A DNA stretch of 64,000 bases from a virus: positions 1 to 64,000 of the IMG/VR virus record IMGVR_UViG_3300037346_000623; one strand, given 5' to 3'. Positions within the stretch are counted from its first letter, which is position 1, and each line of letters starts with the position of its first letter. Below, one piece after another: positions 60,944 to 64,000 of this stretch. Below the pieces are notes generated by a model. That model ran no database searches, had not been told where the DNA came from, and was given only the letters and a program-made list of their open reading frames with translations. The position numbers and the translations under genes were made by a program.

Positions 60944-61951
60944 TTAAGGTGTCACAGTGACAAAATTTATTTTTATTTTACTGGTCGAACCAGAAGTATT
61001 AGATGCAGTTAATATAACTGTATAATCACCAGCATAATTATAGGAAACCATTGGATTCTGTGCTGTACTTCCTGTTGGAGATGCAGAAGGTCCGAAAATC
61101 CAATTCCATCCAGTAGGAGCAAATTGCCATGGCGAATTTGGTGATGTATCCTTAAATGAAACGGTTGCACCAGTAGCTGTTATTAAATTATACGTAGCTC
61201 CAGTACCTGATGTGAAGTTGGTATAGGGTGGTGCTGGTATAGGACCCTTCCTGCTAATAACACCATCCGGTGTGGTATCAAAATCAGGATAACCCAATGG
61301 TATATCATCAAGTCTGCCTGGTGTTTTTTGTCTTATTACTGGAATTTCTGCATATCTTATCTGGAGTGGATAACCAGAATCATCGGAGTATTTAGGATGT
61401 TCAAAATACCCATTAAGATAATCGGATTCACTTATTGCAGTTATATTAGTATAATGTAATCTAAGCATCTCTGAACAATCTTTAACAGTCGATTGGCTTA
61501 GAGTTTTTATAACAACAAAAGATTTAACTGTGTTTCCTATTATATTTCTCTCTATATTTAGATTGTCATATATTATAAAAAAATAATTACTAGTTGAAAC
61601 CTTAGTAATTATAGGAATATTTCTACTGGAAACCGTAGTTGTTACGTATTCACGAGGTATATTATTTCTGGGTGCAAGTAAACCAACACCAAATATTCCC
61701 ATCTGTTTAATAGACGAAGGTAATACTTCCATATCTTCTATAGAAATAGAATCCAATCCATCAACCTTGTTCTTTGTACTTTTTATGAGTATACTTTCTT
61801 GGGCCTTTGATGGTGGTACTTCGAAACTAGTGACAGGAACACCAATTAGTTCAGGGATTTTATCCTTATTGCTCTTTATTAAAGCATTTTCCTGTTTAGG
61901 ACTTAGCTCTTTCGGATCCGAATTTATCCTTATTGATTGTCTAACTCTCAA
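60944..61951 (-). CDS. PKD-domain virion protein
   Basis: The 335-residue protein begins with a TTG codon at 61951 (no in-frame ATG until well inside). The N-terminal 220 residues are beta-rich and unknown. The C-terminus (about 250-333) has a PKD immunoglobulin-like domain: ATVSFKDTSPNSPWQF, GWNWIFGPSASPTGSTAQNP, and YNYAGDYTVILTASNTSGS, the hallmark 'Y-x-x-x-G-x-Y-T-V-x-L-T-A' strand. Such domains decorate phage heads or necks and may bind carbohydrates. An AATATATA lies 16 bases upstream. Confidence 0.65.
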   Translation of the reverse strand: MRVRQSIRINSDPKELSPKQENALIKSNKDKIPELIGVPVTSFEVPPSKAQESILIKSTKNKVDGLDSISIEDMEVLPSSIKQMGIFGVGLLAPRNNIPREYVTTTVSSRNIPIITKVSTSNYFFIIYDNLNIERNIIGNTVKSFVVIKTLSQSTVKDCSEMLRLHYTNITAISESDYLNGYFEHPKYSDDSGYPLQIRYAEIPVIRQKTPGRLDDIPLGYPDFDTTPDGVISRKGPIPAPPYTNFTSGTGATYNLITATGATVSFKDTSPNSPWQFAPTGWNWIFGPSASPTGSTAQNPMVSYNYAGDYTVILTASNTSGSTSKIKINFVTVTP

Positions 61952-61967
61952 TTTAGTTTTTTTATTC

Positions 61968-61975
61968 TATATATT
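61968..61975 (-). promoter_or_regulatory. Possible late promoter variant AATATATA
   Basis: AATATATA on the minus strand, 16 bases before the TTG start at 61951, in the 39-base gap after gp46. Confidence 0.35.
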
Positions 61976-61990
61976 CGATAGATCAACTTA

Positions 61991-63655
61991 TTAAAATTGA
62001 TCTATCGTCATAGAAGAGAAACTATTTGTTTTTTTTATATCTATTTTCCAATCAAAGATCTCATGGGGCATAGGAGCATGATTTATGACAAATATATTAA
62101 GACCCATTTCCCTCGAATTTTTTTGCAGTACCTTTAAGATAGAGGTAACACCATCAGGATCAACTGAACTAAATAACTCATCGAGAAATAGTAAATTTAT
62201 CGAACTGAATTTTAATTTCATTAATTTCATTATAGCAATAAGTACAACGAAATCAACCTTTTTCATTTCACCAGTACTTAGTGTTTGTACAGGTATTTCT
62301 ATACCCATTTGATATATTGATGCCTTAAATTCATCATCAAATATAATCTGATATTCCAAATGTAGTGATTCTAATAAATCCATTATTTCTGAATTCAGAG
62401 ATGGCAATATAGTTTTTATTGCCATCTGCTTAACCCCCTTCTCACTAAGAATTTCATCAAGGGTTTTAACCCATGCATTCTTTTCAGCAGATTTGAAAAC
62501 ATCATCCTTTATTCTATCTCTATCAATTTCCAGATTTCTTATTATATTTTCTAATGATTTTACCTGACCGTCATTTTTTTTATTATTGAGTAATTCTATA
62601 TCACGGAGAATATCCCTTATTCTCTGAGATATCTTATTGTTTTTTTCCTGGAGATCAACTTTTATAGTTTTCATCTCAGATTCCTTATTCTTAAGATTAC
62701 CTATAATTTCTTCAGAATCGTCTAATTTAGATTTTGATTCATCCAGCTCATTCTCCATCGATTCCTTTTTATGTAAATGAAATCCACCGCTAAGTGAACT
62801 TTCACATGTCGGGCAAAGATCAGATTCATATAACTTTAATCTACGGCTAAGAGAATCAACATTACCTCTTATTTCAAGAAGCTCCTTGGTTGACGTATAT
62901 AAAAGATCTGCTAATTTTGACTCATCTTCCTTAAACTTATTTATTTTATCAGTATGTAATTCCTGGAGCTTCAGAAAAGAATCAAGTGATTTATTAAGTT
63001 CAACCATCTCATTCTTTATATCCTCCTCCATTTGATTTAATAGAATGTCCATCTCCTCCACAGATCTGGAAATAGCAGACTCTGTTGTGGATAGACTACC
63101 TGAAAGGGTATCGAGTGATTCTTTTATTTTTTTAATCTCACCCTTTAATAATTCCCTCATTTGATTTAAAATATTAAAACCAAATATTTTATCAATAATC
63201 GCTCTTTTATCTTGTGGTGACATTTTTATAAAAGATTTGAAATCGTTTATAGATAGTGATATTGTATTGTTAAATACATAATACGGTATCCCTATAAGAT
63301 CATCAGCAAGGTAAGATTGAACATTACTATTTCCTGCCTGATCATATGGGATTCCATTTATGGATAGGGAGAAAACGGAGGGTTCAAGTCCTCTCTCAAT
63401 AGTAATTATTTTTCCATTATTTTCAAATTCTATTTTAACCCATGCATGTCCGTTTATTCTGTTAGGAATATCACTTAATTTCTTACCTTCAACCTTCCCA
63501 TATAAAGCAAACGCAATGACTTGCGATATAGTGGTCTTTCCTGCACCATTCTCTCCAACTATCTGAAAAAGACAAGCCTCATTTGGAAATTCTAAGGTCT
63601 GCAATCTATTTCCATATGATGAGAAATTTCTCCATTCAATTTTTAATATCTTCAT
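61991..63655 (-). CDS. 46: Recombination exonuclease subunit (gp46, Rad50/SbcC-like)
   Basis: The 554-residue SMC-like ATPase has Walker A VGENGAGKTT (33-42), a Q-loop region, coiled-coil arms with zinc hook CPTC (281-284), signature motif LSTGEMKKVDFVVL and Walker B NLLFLDELFSSVD near the end. With gp47 (Mre11-like) it forms the complex that resects DNA ends for recombination-dependent replication. The length equals T4 gp46 (560). Its ATG overlaps the stop of gp47 by one base. Confidence 0.93.
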   Translation of the reverse strand: MKILKIEWRNFSSYGNRLQTLEFPNEACLFQIVGENGAGKTTISQVIAFALYGKVEGKKLSDIPNRINGHAWVKIEFENNGKIITIERGLEPSVFSLSINGIPYDQAGNSNVQSYLADDLIGIPYYVFNNTISLSINDFKSFIKMSPQDKRAIIDKIFGFNILNQMRELLKGEIKKIKESLDTLSGSLSTTESAISRSVEEMDILLNQMEEDIKNEMVELNKSLDSFLKLQELHTDKINKFKEDESKLADLLYTSTKELLEIRGNVDSLSRRLKLYESDLCPTCESSLSGGFHLHKKESMENELDESKSKLDDSEEIIGNLKNKESEMKTIKVDLQEKNNKISQRIRDILRDIELLNNKKNDGQVKSLENIIRNLEIDRDRIKDDVFKSAEKNAWVKTLDEILSEKGVKQMAIKTILPSLNSEIMDLLESLHLEYQIIFDDEFKASIYQMGIEIPVQTLSTGEMKKVDFVVLIAIMKLMKLKFSSINLLFLDELFSSVDPDGVTSILKVLQKNSREMGLNIFVINHAPMPHEIFDWKIDIKKTNSFSSMTIDQF

Positions 63656-64000
63656 TATAACCTTTTCTCTTGTTCTTGATTTATTACTATATTATGGAGC
63701 TTAAATAAGCTTGAAATTATTTTTTCTTTAGTTTCTTCGATAATATCCATAGATTCCACATAAGATCTTATAAAATCAAGAACATTGAATTGACCATTAC
63801 CCTCCGATTCGATCATCTGTTCAGTTAGTGTCGTACTTTTTTCGGGATCATATGGATGAAATTTAAGGAATCTCTGTGTCGTGATTGTATCAGTAAGCAT
63901 ACTGAGCGGAGCCTTTAGTGCCATCATAGGATCAATCATGATATCAACAAAATTATTTCTAAATTTAGGTTCAAGCTCATCTGGAGTTGATTCTAATATA
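63655..64000 (-). CDS. 47: C-terminal part of recombination nuclease subunit (gp47-like)
   Basis: Only the last about 114 codons are in the window; the frame stays open upstream of MIDPMMALKAPLSML to the window edge, so the first visible Met is not the start. The visible part is the C-terminal helical region, without the phosphoesterase motifs. The assignment rests on the one-base overlap with gp46, which in T4-like phages is paired with gp47. Confidence 0.6.
   Translation of the reverse strand, partial: ILESTPDELEPKFRNNFVDIMIDPMMALKAPLSMLTDTITTQRFLKFHPYDPEKSTTLTEQMIESEGNGQFNVLDFIRSYVESMDIIEETKEKIISSLFKLHNIVINQEQEKRL

Noticed and set aside
1-64000. tRNA genes
   Set aside because: All intergenic gaps were inspected for a cloverleaf and T-arm GTTCRANNC pattern; none was convincing and gaps are too short.

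Overview
This window is a piece of a large, AT-rich, T4-like myovirus (contractile tail) genome, most probably infecting a member of the Bacteroidota. The T4 assignment rests on recognisable homologues of gp4, gp15, gp16, gp17, gp18, gp19, gp20, gp21/22, gp23, gp26, gp30, gp44, gp46, gp47, gp53, gp55 and T4 RNase H. The host inference rests on the absence of Shine-Dalgarno sequences, A-rich leaders directly before start codons, and several TAnnTTTG boxes (the Bacteroidota sigma-A -7 element) before DNA-metabolism genes. Except for one gene (9162-9887), everything is read from the minus strand, so the map is best read from right to left.

Right to left. 64000-59570: recombination nuclease pair gp47 (partial) and gp46, a PKD-domain virion protein, a gp15-like tail terminator and two small proteins. 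59476-46930: an 830-residue virion protein, gp16, gp17, a very large tail sheath, two tail-tube paralogues, a gp26-like protein with a probable +1 frameshift extension, and a small tape-measure-like protein. 46857-41621: dCMP deaminase, an ECF-type sigma factor, a PD-(D/E)XK nuclease, membrane proteins, and two paralogous small proteins. 41539-34571: a large protein completed by a probable -1 frameshift, the late sigma factor gp55, gp4, and two tandem portal paralogues. 34475-26383: a replication/repair block (ligase, clamp loader, guanylate kinase, RNase H, UVR-motif protein, a UvdE-family protein lacking metal ligands, DnaQ-like exonuclease, nucleotidyltransferase). 26360-7657: head genes (protease fused to a repeat-rich scaffold, major capsid protein), a VSR-type homing endonuclease next to the capsid gene, a series of putative capsid-cargo proteins, and an asparagine synthetase with a P-loop kinase. 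7547-1: small genes, a Nudix hydrolase and baseplate/hub genes, ending in a truncated protein with 23-residue tandem repeats.

Two signals tie the window together. First, an octamer GATATATA lies 19-29 bases before the start codon of many late genes. It looks like this phage's counterpart of the T4 late promoter TATAAATA, read by the gp55 encoded at 38358-38717. Second, the tripeptide [L/I/V]-N-E recurs at the expected processing sites of the capsid protein, the protease-scaffold fusion and the N-termini of cargo proteins. It looks like the recognition site of the prohead protease, preceded in cargo proteins by a T4-like capsid-targeting segment. No tRNA genes, CRISPR arrays or insertion sequences were seen. 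There is no unexplained gap longer than 300 bases; the longest apparent gap (38718-38977) is mostly the frameshifted 3' end of the gene at 38820-41539.
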